A stretch of 14,189 nt of DNA from Rhodospirillaceae bacterium (GTDB taxonomy: Bacteria; Pseudomonadota; Alphaproteobacteria; Puniceispirillales; Puniceispirillaceae): the NCBI GenBank assembly GCA_002721775.1, contig PBLM01000052.1:1-14189 (forward strand), given 5' to 3'. The notes beneath the pieces were generated by a model. That model ran no database searches, was not told where the DNA came from, and saw only the letters and a program-made list of their open reading frames with translations. Positions 1 to 7,045 of this stretch are shown here, in pieces; position 1 is the first letter of the stretch, and each line of letters starts with the position of its first letter. Both the position numbers and the translations under genes were made by a program.

Positions 1-726
1 CTCAGCAAGGGCAATGGCAGCGTCTGCGCCATCTTTCAGTGTGGTTGGGTCAAGGCCGGCAGCAGGGCCGATGCTGGTCGTAAGAATGCCGTTTTTATGT
101 GTATTCCGGGCAGCTGGAAAGACTCCTGTCTGTCCCTTTTTATCGCGCCAGACCAGAAAGCTGATCTCAGCTGTAAAATCGATAAAGGATTCCAAAATGG
201 CTTCAGCTATATTCATATTTTTCCAGCAGGAGACCGCATTATCATCTGTGGTCACGATCATCTGGCCTTTGCCGTCATAACCTTGTTCAGTTGTTTTCAG
301 CACGCCTTTGCCCTTCAGGTCAGACAAGGCACGGGCTAACTCATCTGCTGACCGTACAGCCCAGAATGAAGGTGTCCGTATGCCAAGGTGGGCAGCCAGT
401 GTTTTTTCACGTAAGCGGTTTTGGGCCAGATGAAGGGCGTCATGCCCTGGCGAAACAGGGCAAAAGGCAGCCAGCATATCCATGGTTGTGGCAGGCACAT
501 TTTCAAATTCTGAAGTCACAGCATCTATTGACTGGCCAAATGCTGCTAACGCATCAGCATCATTATAATTTGCCTGTGTGAAGGTCTGTGCAACTTCTGC
601 AGCAGGGCTGTCTTTTGCGTCCGGGGCAAAAATATGAGCACGGACACCCATCTGTGCAGCAGCAACTGCAGTCATCCGGCCAAGCTGGCCTGACCCTAAA
701 ATCCCGATGGTTTTTAATGCAGTCAT
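1..726 (-). CDS. purK: 5-(carboxyamino)imidazole ribonucleotide synthase PurK, C-terminus cut by window edge
   Basis: PurK uses ATP and bicarbonate to carboxylate AIR to N5-CAIR in de novo purine synthesis in the cytoplasm. The first 242 codons are in the window, and the frame stays open to base 1. The N-terminus has the nucleotide-fold motif GILGSGQLGRM (residues 8-18). The ATP-grasp glycine loop GYDGKGQ follows near residue 148. The stretch FTAEISFLV and then NTHKNGIL and IGPA match the PurK family core. The last third of the ATP-grasp domain and the C-terminal domain (roughly 110 or more residues) lie outside. The ATG at 726 sits 17 bases after the purE stop with only a weak Shine-Dalgarno, consistent with a purE-purK operon and coupled translation. 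The family assignment is firm; it is not the formate-dependent PurT, because purE is adjacent and the PurK signature motifs are present. Confidence 0.95.
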   Translation of the reverse strand, partial: MTALKTIGILGSGQLGRMTAVAAAQMGVRAHIFAPDAKDSPAAEVAQTFTQANYNDADALAAFGQSIDAVTSEFENVPATTMDMLAAFCPVSPGHDALHLAQNRLREKTLAAHLGIRTPSFWAVRSADELARALSDLKGKGVLKTTEQGYDGKGQMIVTTDDNAVSCWKNMNIAEAILESFIDFTAEISFLVWRDKKGQTGVFPAARNTHKNGILTTSIGPAAGLDPTTLKDGADAAIALAE

Positions 727-743
727 GGAAGACAAGGCCTATC

Positions 744-1253
744 CTAATTTCTTGACATGTCAGGTCGTTCAGCCACAGCATTCGTTTGTGTTGCGCGCCA
801 TTTGCCCAACCTGTCCTGAAGAGCCTTATCTGACAAGGCCAGAATCTGAGCTGCTAGCTGCCCTGCATTTTTTGCCCCTGCAGTGCCAATGGCCAAAGTG
901 CCAACAGGAACGCCACCTGGCATCTGCACAATCGACAGCAGTGAGTCCATGCCTTTAAGAATTTTTGTTTCAACAGGCACTCCCAAGACCGGAACAGTCG
1001 TGTGGGCAGCGATCATGCCAGGTAGATGTGCAGCCCCACCTGCCCCGGCGATAATCACCTGAATGCCGTTTGTCACTGCTCCTTTAGCAAAAGCTGTCAG
1101 CCTATCTGGTGTGCGGTGCGCAGAGATAATTTTTACATCACAGTCCACATCCAGCGCATCAAGCATGGTCTTTGCTGCCTGCATGGTCGGCCAGTCTGAC
1201 TGGCTGCCCATGCAAATTACAACCTTTGTCAAGGATTGGGGATTATTTGTCAT
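744..1253 (-). CDS. purE: N5-CAIR mutase PurE, class I
   Basis: PurE moves the carboxylate of N5-CAIR to C4 to give CAIR, the step after PurK. The 169-residue length is normal for class I PurE, an octameric cytoplasmic enzyme. Visible motifs are [10 protein letters not shown] (residues 15-24, the phosphate and ribose loop), SAHRTP (44-49) with the catalytic His46, and [10 protein letters not shown] (70-79). The GSQSDW form is the usual bacterial mutase type and argues against the AIR carboxylase type (class II). The ATG at 1253 is preceded by GAGAAG about 3 bases upstream, a close and only fair ribosome site. The gene lies 79 bases downstream of ydcH on the same strand and 17 bases before purK, so it is probably read with both. 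The C-terminal tail after residue 155 is polar and not conserved. Confidence 0.96.
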   Translation of the reverse strand: MTNNPQSLTKVVICMGSQSDWPTMQAAKTMLDALDVDCDVKIISAHRTPDRLTAFAKGAVTNGIQVIIAGAGGAAHLPGMIAAHTTVPVLGVPVETKILKGMDSLLSIVQMPGGVPVGTLAIGTAGAKNAGQLAAQILALSDKALQDRLGKWRATQTNAVAERPDMSRN

Positions 1254-1332
1254 TCACTTCTCTATCTTTATTTGCCTTTTTAACAGTTCAACTGGCAATA
1301 ATGATATCGCATCATTCCACAAACAGCTGGGC

Positions 1333-1617
1333 TTAAGCAATGATATCCGGCAGAACAAGGGCATGCAGACGTGCGATTTCATCTTTAAGCGCTAGTTTGC
1401 GTTTTTTAAGGCGTTGCATCTGCAGCTGGTCAGAAGCACTGGCCACTGTAAGCTGGGCAATGACATCATCTAAGTCGCGATGTTCAGATAAAAGCGTCTG
1501 AAGTTTGGCTTTCAAGACAGCTGTTCTATCGCTCTCATTAGCTGCCCCGCTTTTTTTCGAAGGGGACTTTTCCGGCGCATCTGGTTTTTGCGGATGAAGA
1601 TCATGGATGTCAGACAT
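1333..1617 (-). CDS. ydcH: YdcH-family protein (DUF465)
   Basis: This is a small (94 residues) highly charged helical protein of the DUF465/YdcH family. The family is widespread in proteobacteria and has no firmly established function. The core covers about residues 43-90. It holds HRDLDDVIAQL, then the basic heptad RLKKRKLALKDEI, and the alphaproteobacterial C-terminal signature LPDIIA. The first 35 residues are a polar tail rich in Lys, Ser, Pro and Asp, making the protein longer than the usual 55-80 residues. The ATG at 1617 is 12 bases from an AAGGA site, rather far, but no better in-frame start is seen and the tail contains no later Met. It is the first gene of a probable ydcH-purE-purK unit. 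An extended -10 promoter lies just upstream. Confidence 0.85.
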   Translation of the reverse strand: MSDIHDLHPQKPDAPEKSPSKKSGAANESDRTAVLKAKLQTLLSEHRDLDDVIAQLTVASASDQLQMQRLKKRKLALKDEIARLHALVLPDIIA

Positions 1618-1659
1618 AAACTGTCATTATCCTTTATCACAACATATCAACGAGTCGAA

Positions 1660-1689
1660 AGTATAACAGATATCCACCCTGTCTGGCTA
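1660..1689 (-). promoter_or_regulatory. Putative sigma-70 promoter for ydcH (purEK)
   Basis: On the minus strand the element TGTTATACT (1660-1668) is an extended -10 box, five of six bases of TATAAT plus the upstream TG. A weak -35 box, TAGCCA (1684-1689), stands 18 bases before it. Initiation would fall near 1653, giving a leader of about 35 bases to the ydcH ATG. This is a match by eye only; extended -10 promoters tolerate a poor -35. Confidence 0.42.
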
Positions 1690-1750
1690 GAACCATTCTT
1701 ATGGTACCGGATGATGTATACTAGGCCTTGCTATGGCTAAACAAAGCATC

Positions 1751-1778
1751 TGGACATTTATCAGCTCTAGCTTAAACT
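1751..1778 (+). promoter_or_regulatory. Weak candidate sigma-70 promoter for prpE
   Basis: TGGACA (1751-1756, five of six to the -35 consensus) is followed after 16 bases by TAAACT (1773-1778, four of six to the -10 consensus). Initiation near 1785 would leave a leader of about 50 bases before the prpE start. The 217-bp ydcH-prpE divergent gap holds no better plus-strand pair that I could see. No operator was recognised, nor a regulator gene next to it. Confidence 0.32.
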
Positions 1779-1834
1779 GCTGCAACATGAAGCATAAACC
1801 AGCCAGTGTACCGAAAAATTAAGGAAATATAGCC

Positions 1835-3733
1835 ATGACAGGGTCATTTAATATGGTAAAAAAACATGCTGATACTGACCCTGCCGGTTTCTGGGCTGCT
1901 GCTGCAGAAGATGTCAGCTGGATAAAGCCAGCAACAACTATTCTTGATGATTCTAAGCCGCCGTTTTACCGATGGTTTGTTGGCGGTGAGATCAATGGCT
2001 GTTACAACGCTATTGATTGCCATGTGGAGGCTGGTCATGGCGACCGGACAGCAATTATTTATGACAGCGCAATCCTCGGCGTACAGGAACATATTAGCTA
2101 TGCTGAACTTCAGGGTAGGGTAGCCAGATGTGCAGATGTGCTGTTAAAGTGCGGAATTGACTATGGTGACCGTGTCATTATTTATATGCCAATGATTCCA
2201 CAAGCGCTTGTGGCGATGCTGGCCTGTGCGCGTATTGGTGCGGTTCATTCGGTTGTGTTTGGCGGGTTTGCTGCTGCTGAGCTGGCGAAACGGATTGATG
2301 ATGCCACCCCAAAGATGATCGTTACAGCGTCCTGTGGTCTGGAGCCAGCCCGAGTAATCGCATATAAGCCGCTTATTGATGAAGCGATTGAACTGTCCGC
2401 CCATAAAATTGACAACGTGCTGCTCTATCAGCGTGAGATGTGCCCGGCCGCGATGATTGATGGCCGGGATATGGACTGGGATGAGGCGCTGGCCACCGCA
2501 AGCCACGCGCCCTGTGTGCCGGTGAAATCTGAAGATCCAGCCTATATTTTATATACATCTGGGACCACTGGAACGCCGAAAGGCGTGGTGCGGCCCACGG
2601 CTGGGCATATTGTTGCGTTAAAATGGTCAATGCAAAATATTTTCAGCTGCGGGGCAGGTGATGTCTATTGGGCGGCATCTGATGTTGGCTGGGTAGTTGG
2701 TCATTCTTACATTGTCTATGCGCCTTTATTTGCGGGTTGCACGACTGTTTTGTTTGAAGGCAAACCGGTTGGCACGCCAGATGCGTCTACGTTCTGGCGG
2801 GTGATTGCCGAGCATAAAGTGAAGACCATGTTCACCGCGCCGACAGCGATGCGGGCAATAAAAAAAGAAGACCCAAGCGGCGAGCTTGTCAAACAATTTG
2901 ATATGAGCCATTTCAAACTGCAGTTTTTAGCTGGTGAGCGATGTGATCCAGATACGCTGCATTGGTGTGAGGATATTTTAGGTGTGCCCACAATTGATCA
3001 TTGGTGGCAAACAGAGACAGGCTGGCCGATTGCCGCGAACTGTACTGGCATTGAATTGCTGTCAGTAAAAGCAGGTTCTTCTGGCCCTGCAGTGCCAGGC
3101 TGGGATGTTCAGGTGCTCTCTGATGAAGGCCATCAGGTCGCAGCTGGCGAGATTGGTTCCATTGTGATTAAGCTGCCCATGCCGCCTGGAACTCTGCCTA
3201 CATTATGGAAGAATGATGAGCGTTTTCTGAACAGCTATCTTTCGAGCTTTGAGGGATATTATGCTACAGGTGATGCCGGATATATTGATCAAGATGGTTA
3301 TATTTTTGTCATGTCCAGAACAGATGACATTATAAATGTAGCTGGGCACAGGCTGTCGACAGGTGGAATGGAAGAGGTTCTGGCCGGACATCCGGATGTT
3401 GCTGAATGTGCAGTTATCGGCGTGCATGACGCGCTGAAAGGTCAAGTACCGCTTGGTTTTGTGGTGCTGAAAACAGGGACACCTCGAGCCGAAACAGAGA
3501 TTCTTGCTGAGATTATAAAGCGTGTGCGCTCGGAAATTGGCCCCGTTGCCGCGTTTAAACAAGCGGTGATTGTGAGCCGGCTACCAAAAACACGCTCTGG
3601 AAAGATTTTGCGCGTCACCATGCAAAAAATTGTTCAAAATGAGGACTTTCCGTTGCCAGCCACAATTGATGATCCTATGATTCTGGAAGAAATCGATGAT
3701 GCGGTGCAACAGGCAGGCCTGAAACAGGTTTAA
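1835..3733 (+). CDS. prpE: Propionyl-CoA synthetase PrpE (acyl-CoA synthetase, AMP-forming)
   Basis: PrpE activates propionate to propionyl-CoA through a propionyl-AMP intermediate. Its length of 632 residues is right for the family. The order of adenylate-forming motifs is intact: YTSGTTGTPKGVV (residues 240-252, phosphate loop), DHWWQTETGW (388-397), the TGD and RTDD hinge region, and PKTRSGK with the catalytic lysine K590. This lysine is the one normally acetylated for control in this family. The segment after the phosphate loop, GHIVALKWSM, and the GW ending of the WWQTETGW motif are closer to PrpE than to acetyl-CoA synthetase, which has QTETGG. Acetate or butyrate as side substrates are possible. 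The ATG at 1835 has AAGGA 9 bases upstream; a second in-frame ATG at 1853 is less likely. No methylcitrate genes (prpB, prpC, prpD) are adjacent, so the propionyl-CoA route must be encoded elsewhere. Confidence 0.92.
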   Translation: MTGSFNMVKKHADTDPAGFWAAAAEDVSWIKPATTILDDSKPPFYRWFVGGEINGCYNAIDCHVEAGHGDRTAIIYDSAILGVQEHISYAELQGRVARCADVLLKCGIDYGDRVIIYMPMIPQALVAMLACARIGAVHSVVFGGFAAAELAKRIDDATPKMIVTASCGLEPARVIAYKPLIDEAIELSAHKIDNVLLYQREMCPAAMIDGRDMDWDEALATASHAPCVPVKSEDPAYILYTSGTTGTPKGVVRPTAGHIVALKWSMQNIFSCGAGDVYWAASDVGWVVGHSYIVYAPLFAGCTTVLFEGKPVGTPDASTFWRVIAEHKVKTMFTAPTAMRAIKKEDPSGELVKQFDMSHFKLQFLAGERCDPDTLHWCEDILGVPTIDHWWQTETGWPIAANCTGIELLSVKAGSSGPAVPGWDVQVLSDEGHQVAAGEIGSIVIKLPMPPGTLPTLWKNDERFLNSYLSSFEGYYATGDAGYIDQDGYIFVMSRTDDIINVAGHRLSTGGMEEVLAGHPDVAECAVIGVHDALKGQVPLGFVVLKTGTPRAETEILAEIIKRVRSEIGPVAAFKQAVIVSRLPKTRSGKILRVTMQKIVQNEDFPLPATIDDPMILEEIDDAVQQAGLKQV

Positions 3734-3741
3734 CGGAAACT

Positions 3742-3769
3742 AAAAAGTGAAAGTACGCCTTCCCTTTTT
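3742..3769. terminator. Probable bidirectional hairpin terminator between prpE and trcR
   Basis: The arms AAAAAGTGAAAG (3742-3753) and CCTTCCCTTTTT (3758-3769) can pair at 10 of 12 positions around the tetraloop TACG. The 3' arm ends in five T on the plus strand. Read from the other strand the hairpin also ends in five T. It lies 8 bases after the prpE stop and 20 bases after the trcR stop (counting on the minus strand), exactly where a shared terminator for two convergent genes is expected. The stem is AU-rich at its base with two mismatches, so strength is uncertain. Confidence 0.55.
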
Positions 3770-3789
3770 ACCTGTTTGTGGCTTGTTCT

Positions 3790-4356
3790 TTATGGTAGTT
3801 CGGTTAAATCAGCAACCTGTTCAGCGTCCTGTTTTGGCTGCCCGCCGGCCTTTTCAATGGCTGCATTCAGATCCTGTTGTTTGCATAAGCCCAGCATGGC
3901 CGGGTGTTTAGCTTGAATATTGGAGATGTTCCAATGGGTGCGCTCACGAATTTTTGTAATGGTATCTTTGGTTGTGCCAATGAGGCGGCCGACTTGCGCA
4001 TCAGATAATTCAGGGTGATGTTTGACCAGCCAGGCAATTGCATCGGGCTTGTCACCACGCCGGGCAACCGGCACATAACGCGGGCCTTTGGTGCGGGCTG
4101 TAGGTTGAGGAAGAGTTGACTTCGACAGCTCAAGCCGAGCTTCAGGGTCAGCCTCACAACGGGCGACTTCTTCTTTCGACAGCTGGTTGTTCGTAATCGG
4201 GTCATACCCCTGCATGCCGGCGCCAATTTCTCCATCGGCAATGGCTTGTACTTCCAGGGGATGCAAATCGCAAAAAGTGCCGATTTGTTCGAAAGTCAGT
4301 CCTGTATTATCGATCAACCAGACGGCTGTGGCTTTTGGCATGAGAAGCTGCGACAT
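3790..4356 (-). CDS. trcR: Cell-cycle transcriptional regulator TrcR (DUF1013)
   Basis: DUF1013 proteins are nearly confined to alphaproteobacteria. In Caulobacter the member TrcR travels with RNA polymerase and supports expression of cell-cycle genes including ctrA. This copy is 188 residues, the normal length. The N-terminal half starts MPKATAVWLIDNTGLTF (residues 6-22) and continues as a helix-turn-helix-like segment to about residue 41. A second such segment runs from DAIAWLVKHHPELSD (105-119) through QVGRLIGTTKDTITKIRER (121-139). Between them lies a charged linker with TKGPRYVPVARR (89-100). The tail after residue 165 is polar. The ATG at 4356 has AAGGG 7 bases upstream, a good site. 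It converges with prpE and diverges from the DUF1192 gene. The family call is firm; its role here is inferred from Caulobacter. Confidence 0.93.
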   Translation of the reverse strand: MSQLLMPKATAVWLIDNTGLTFEQIGTFCDLHPLEVQAIADGEIGAGMQGYDPITNNQLSKEEVARCEADPEARLELSKSTLPQPTARTKGPRYVPVARRGDKPDAIAWLVKHHPELSDAQVGRLIGTTKDTITKIRERTHWNISNIQAKHPAMLGLCKQQDLNAAIEKAGGQPKQDAEQVADLTELP

Positions 4357-4451
4357 AATACGACCCTTAATTATTTTTCAACACTTCTTGGGAGGCTGGC
4401 AAACCAAAGGAACCAAACGATTTCATACCAACCCCCTATCAGAGCGTTGTG

Positions 4452-4480
4452 TTGTCTTGGTGAATTCTTTTCAATATATA
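4452..4480 (+). promoter_or_regulatory. Candidate distal promoter upstream of the DUF1192 gene
   Basis: TTGTCT (4452-4457) and TATATA (4475-4480) are separated by 17 bases, each matching four of six consensus positions. Initiation near 4487 would give a leader of about 105 bases. It may be an alternative to the better pair at 4497-4525, or a chance match in AT-rich DNA. Confidence 0.28.
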
Positions 4481-4496
4481 GCTATTTGAAAGAAAT

Positions 4497-4525
4497 TTGC
4501 AAACAGACCTTTTGTTTCCTAAAAT
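4497..4525 (+). promoter_or_regulatory. Putative sigma-70 promoter for DUF1192 gene and bdhA
   Basis: TTGCAA (4497-4502) is followed at the ideal 17-base spacing by TAAAAT (4520-4525), five of six to the -10 consensus. Initiation near 4532 gives a leader of about 60 bases to the start at 4593. It lies in the 236-bp gap between trcR and the DUF1192 gene; no gene or stable RNA was seen in that gap. Confidence 0.48.
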
Positions 4526-4592
4526 TGCAGAATAGCAATGCCGCAAGTATGGTTAAGAACGCATGTGTGCAGATTGTAAAAGGGCAAGATGG

Positions 4593-4772
4593 ATGGAAGA
4601 TGACTTTGACGCATTGAAACCTGCTTATGCACCAAAATCGTTTCACAACTGGAATATTGAGGATTTGAAAGACTATAAAGAACAGCTAAAAGCAGAAATC
4701 GCAATAATTGATGAACTTCTAGCCACAAAACAGGATGTTAGCGCACAAGCACAAGCCCTGTTTAAATCCTGA
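4593..4772 (+). CDS. DUF1192 family small protein
   Basis: This 59-residue acidic protein matches the DUF1192 pattern of alphaproteobacteria: an acidic opening (MEDDFD), a proline-containing linker, a short helix entered by IEDLKDYKEQLKAEI (about residues 22-36), and an Ala-rich C-terminus ending AQALFKS. The function of the family is not established. The open frame extends upstream to an ATG at 4563, but that start has no ribosome site and adds ten residues (with two Cys) foreign to the family. The ATG at 4593 has AGGG 8 bases upstream and begins at the conserved acidic stretch, so I choose it. It is divergent from trcR and 51 bases before bdhA on the same strand, probably co-transcribed with bdhA. 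Confidence 0.82.
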   Translation: MEDDFDALKPAYAPKSFHNWNIEDLKDYKEQLKAEIAIIDELLATKQDVSAQAQALFKS

Positions 4773-4823
4773 TGATTTTTTGTTTCAAATGGATATATTT
4801 ATTAGGTTGATGAGGAAGCGGAT

Positions 4824-5612
4824 ATGGCGCGTTTATCTGTCCGCACGGTGATGATCACAGGCGGTGTATCGGGATTAGGGTTGGCAATGGCATCAGCCTT
4901 TGCAGAAACAGGTGCGCATCTCTATGTTGGCGGCCTGATAACAGAAAATAAGGCAACTGATATTCTTGCCCAACTGGATGAAAAAGGAGCAGCTTCTTGT
5001 CATTTTGATGATGCTGATTTGCGGGATGCGACAGCAGCCCGCACCATGGCGGATAAAGCGGCCGATGTGATGGGCCGTGTGGATGTGCTTATTAATAATG
5101 CCGGCATTCAGTATGTTGCGCCTGTCGATGAATTCCCGTCTGAAAAATGGCAGGATATTGTTGATGTCAATTTATCTGCGCCATTTCACCTGATTTCTTC
5201 TTTACTGCCACGAATGAAACAGCGGAATTTTGGCCGGATCATTAATATTGCTTCTGCGCATGGTCTGGTAGCGTCAGCTCATAAATCTGCGTATGTCGCT
5301 GCTAAACATGGACTGGTCGGGCTGACCAAGACTGTCGCGCTGGAAGTTGCGCAACAAAATATCACGTGTAACGCGATTTGCCCAGGATTTGTGCTAACAG
5401 ATCTCGTTGACCAGCAGGTTCGTGCGCATGCCGATAAAACAGGTCTGCCCTACAAAGAAGCTGGGATTGCGATGGTCAGCGAAAAACATGCCGCCGGTCA
5501 GTTTTTAATGCCCCAGCAGATTGCGGATATGGCGCTGTTTCTGGCACGTGATGAGGCTCGGAATATCACTGGATCCAGCTTTTCATTAGATGGTGGCTGG
5601 ACAGCCCAATAA
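4824..5612 (+). CDS. bdhA: D-3-hydroxybutyrate dehydrogenase (short-chain dehydrogenase)
   Basis: The enzyme oxidises D-3-hydroxybutyrate to acetoacetate with NAD, linking polyhydroxybutyrate or ketone-body use to acetyl-CoA. The length of 262 residues and the classical short-chain dehydrogenase order are intact. The cofactor loop is TGGVSGLG (residues 12-19) and the NNAG motif is 91-94. The catalytic tetrad is Asn116, Ser144, Tyr157 and Lys161. Residues known to bind the substrate in Pseudomonas fragi hydroxybutyrate dehydrogenase have equivalents at a constant offset of two: Gln96, His146, Lys154, Gln198 and Trp259. This supports the specific substrate rather than a generic reductase. The ATG at 4824 has GAGGA 7 bases upstream. 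The gene follows the DUF1192 gene by 51 bases and converges on ygfZ with only 14 bases between stop codons and no terminator hairpin seen. Confidence 0.93.
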   Translation: MARLSVRTVMITGGVSGLGLAMASAFAETGAHLYVGGLITENKATDILAQLDEKGAASCHFDDADLRDATAARTMADKAADVMGRVDVLINNAGIQYVAPVDEFPSEKWQDIVDVNLSAPFHLISSLLPRMKQRNFGRIINIASAHGLVASAHKSAYVAAKHGLVGLTKTVALEVAQQNITCNAICPGFVLTDLVDQQVRAHADKTGLPYKEAGIAMVSEKHAAGQFLMPQQIADMALFLARDEARNITGSSFSLDGGWTAQ

Positions 5613-5626
5613 GAACCGCTCGACAC

Positions 5627-6538
5627 TTATTTTGATCGTCCCTTATCAAAGCCAGGCAGCGGGTGCATCCAGTCCGGGATATGAAGGCTTATTATCTGTC
5701 CATTGTCTGTGGTCAATTCAGCTGTGCCGCTTAGGCTATCACGAACCGCATCAAGGCGCAGGCTGGCCAGCGCAATATTCCCGCCATCAGGAAGGTTGGC
5801 TGTTGATCCGATCTTTCCAATATCTGTGTCACCGCGCTGTAGGCCCTGACCTGATGTCAGCCTACCAGAGGTTGAAACAGGCAAAAGGCGGCGTTTGACC
5901 AGACCACGATAATGGGTACGGGCGGTCACTTCCTGGCCGACATAACACCCCTTTTCAAAATCTATCGCGCCCAGAAGATGAAGTCCGGCTTCAAGCATCA
6001 GCGCTCGGTTAGGTGTCAGATCAGCTGTTCCTTCAGGAACACCAAGGCTAATCCGCAACACCTGCCAGTATTCCTCCTCTTCCTGACTTGGCAAGCCATC
6101 AGTATTAGAAAACAGAACAAGGCTTCCCAAAGCCTTATGGCGTTCGTCACGGGCGCTGATAAAACTATCTGGCAGGCTGAAATCTGAGTGTACCCCCTCC
6201 CAGATATGTCCTGCACGAAGCTCAGGCCTGACGGTAATCTCTATTTTCCGGCGCAGCCGATACATCATCAGCCTCTTGGTAAGAGGAGTGGCCTGATCTG
6301 CTTCTGTGACCAGATAGACAGAATCTGCAGCGGACATTACAACCATATCAAATAGGATACGCCCTTGCGGTGAGAGCAGGCAGGCAGCGCGGGCTGTGTT
6401 GCTAGCAAGAGAGTTTATTTGTGCTGTCAGAATGTCATTCAGAAAATCACGCACATTTTCACCAGTGAGGCTGATGACTTGCTTGTCTGGATGAACAGAC
6501 AAAACAGGCTGTTCTGGCTTCGCGGGCATAAAACTCAT
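5627..6538 (-). CDS. ygfZ: YgfZ family folate-binding Fe-S cluster maintenance protein
   Basis: YgfZ (IBA57 in mitochondria) is a tetrahydrofolate-binding relative of the glycine-cleavage T protein that helps assemble or repair certain Fe-S enzymes in the cytoplasm. The diagnostic motif KGCYVGQE is present at residues 196-203 with the key Cys198. An arginine follows closely in the TARTHYRG stretch. The N-terminal half carries the GcvT-like fold (LTGENVRDFLNDILTAQI, then LLSPQGRILFD), and MLEAGLHLLGAIDF precedes the signature motif. I choose the ATG at 6538, which overlaps the stop of the upstream gene as ATGA and gives 303 residues. The frame is open further upstream, but that part lies inside the preceding gene. 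The length is near that of E. coli YgfZ (about 325). Confidence 0.92.
   Translation of the reverse strand: MSFMPAKPEQPVLSVHPDKQVISLTGENVRDFLNDILTAQINSLASNTARAACLLSPQGRILFDMVVMSAADSVYLVTEADQATPLTKRLMMYRLRRKIEITVRPELRAGHIWEGVHSDFSLPDSFISARDERHKALGSLVLFSNTDGLPSQEEEEYWQVLRISLGVPEGTADLTPNRALMLEAGLHLLGAIDFEKGCYVGQEVTARTHYRGLVKRRLLPVSTSGRLTSGQGLQRGDTDIGKIGSTANLPDGGNIALASLRLDAVRDSLSGTAELTTDNGQIISLHIPDWMHPLPGFDKGRSK
6535..6538 (-). promoter_or_regulatory. ATGA start/stop overlap coupling ygfZ to the upstream gene
   Basis: On the minus strand the ygfZ start ATG (6538-6536) and the stop TGA of the upstream gene (6537-6535) share two bases. This four-base overlap is a classical sign of translational coupling and fixes the ygfZ start. 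It implies that ygfZ is expressed together with the exported cysteine-rich protein encoded before it. Confidence 0.8.
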
Positions 6539-7032
6539 TGTTGATGTACCTGTCCTTTGTAGGGCGCAACATAAAAATGGCGTTCTCGCGACCAGAAACA
6601 ATCTTTACCTTCTGGTTTTACAGTCACAAAGCCCTCGCCCTGAAAAAAGCGGTAATCTTGTGTACAGCCATACCATTTAACATACAGCCGGTTAGCATCT
6701 AGCCTCACAGCGCCAATGGGTTTTGTTTGTACAGTGATCTGTGGCAGGTCGGCGGGAAAACACTGGCCTTGTTTCTGGCCCTTGCAGTTTACCTCTGCAG
6801 ATCCAATCATACGCAGATAGCTGAGTTGCCCCTCTTTAGCTTTAAAGCCCTCATCATCAAACATCTCACATCTATCTGTTGGTGGGGTTTTGCTTTGAGT
6901 AAACTCACAAGTAAACCAGATGCCATCGCCAATTGGCTGTTCTGCTGCAAACATCTTTAAAGGCAGAAGGCCAATCAGAGAAATCAGTGTGATGAATAAT
7001 GTTTTGCAATTTAAGGGGAAAAAATATGCCAT
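6535..7032 (-). CDS. Exported six-cysteine protein of unknown function
   Basis: I do not recognise a family. The 165-residue product starts with a probable signal peptide: a Lys at 10, a hydrophobic run LFITLISLIGLLPL (12-25) and small residues Ala29-Ala30 for cleavage. The mature part has six cysteines at 42, 55, 83, 91, 123 and 145, an even number that would suit three disulfides in the periplasm. It is rich in Tyr, Trp and Phe toward the end (LYVKWYGCTQDYRFF) and polar elsewhere, suggesting a small beta-rich soluble domain. The ATG at 7032 is chosen because it opens the signal peptide; an in-frame TTG at 7074 would bury the hydrophobic run. No Shine-Dalgarno precedes 7032, and a candidate -10 box ends only about 13 bases upstream, so a near-leaderless message is possible. 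It is coupled by ATGA to ygfZ. Confidence 0.75.
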   Translation of the reverse strand: MAYFFPLNCKTLFITLISLIGLLPLKMFAAEQPIGDGIWFTCEFTQSKTPPTDRCEMFDDEGFKAKEGQLSYLRMIGSAEVNCKGQKQGQCFPADLPQITVQTKPIGAVRLDANRLYVKWYGCTQDYRFFQGEGFVTVKPEGKDCFWSRERHFYVAPYKGQVHQQ

Positions 7033-7045
7033 GGTCAAGAAATGG

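Noticed and set aside
1300..1347. Direct repeat AATGATATC at 1300-1308 and 1339-1347 between ydcH and purE.
   Set aside because: The second copy is the conserved PDIIA codons at the ydcH end; nine bases once is likely coincidence.
1652..1656. GANTC (CcrM methylation) sites near promoters: 1652-1656, 7091-7095 and 10472-10476.
   Set aside because: Three sites in about 1.1 kb of intergenic DNA is no more than chance would give, so no epigenetic control is claimed.
4563..4592. Upstream ATG at 4563 as the start of the DUF1192 gene.
   Set aside because: No ribosome site, and the added residues do not fit the family; the ATG at 4593 has AGGG at good spacing.
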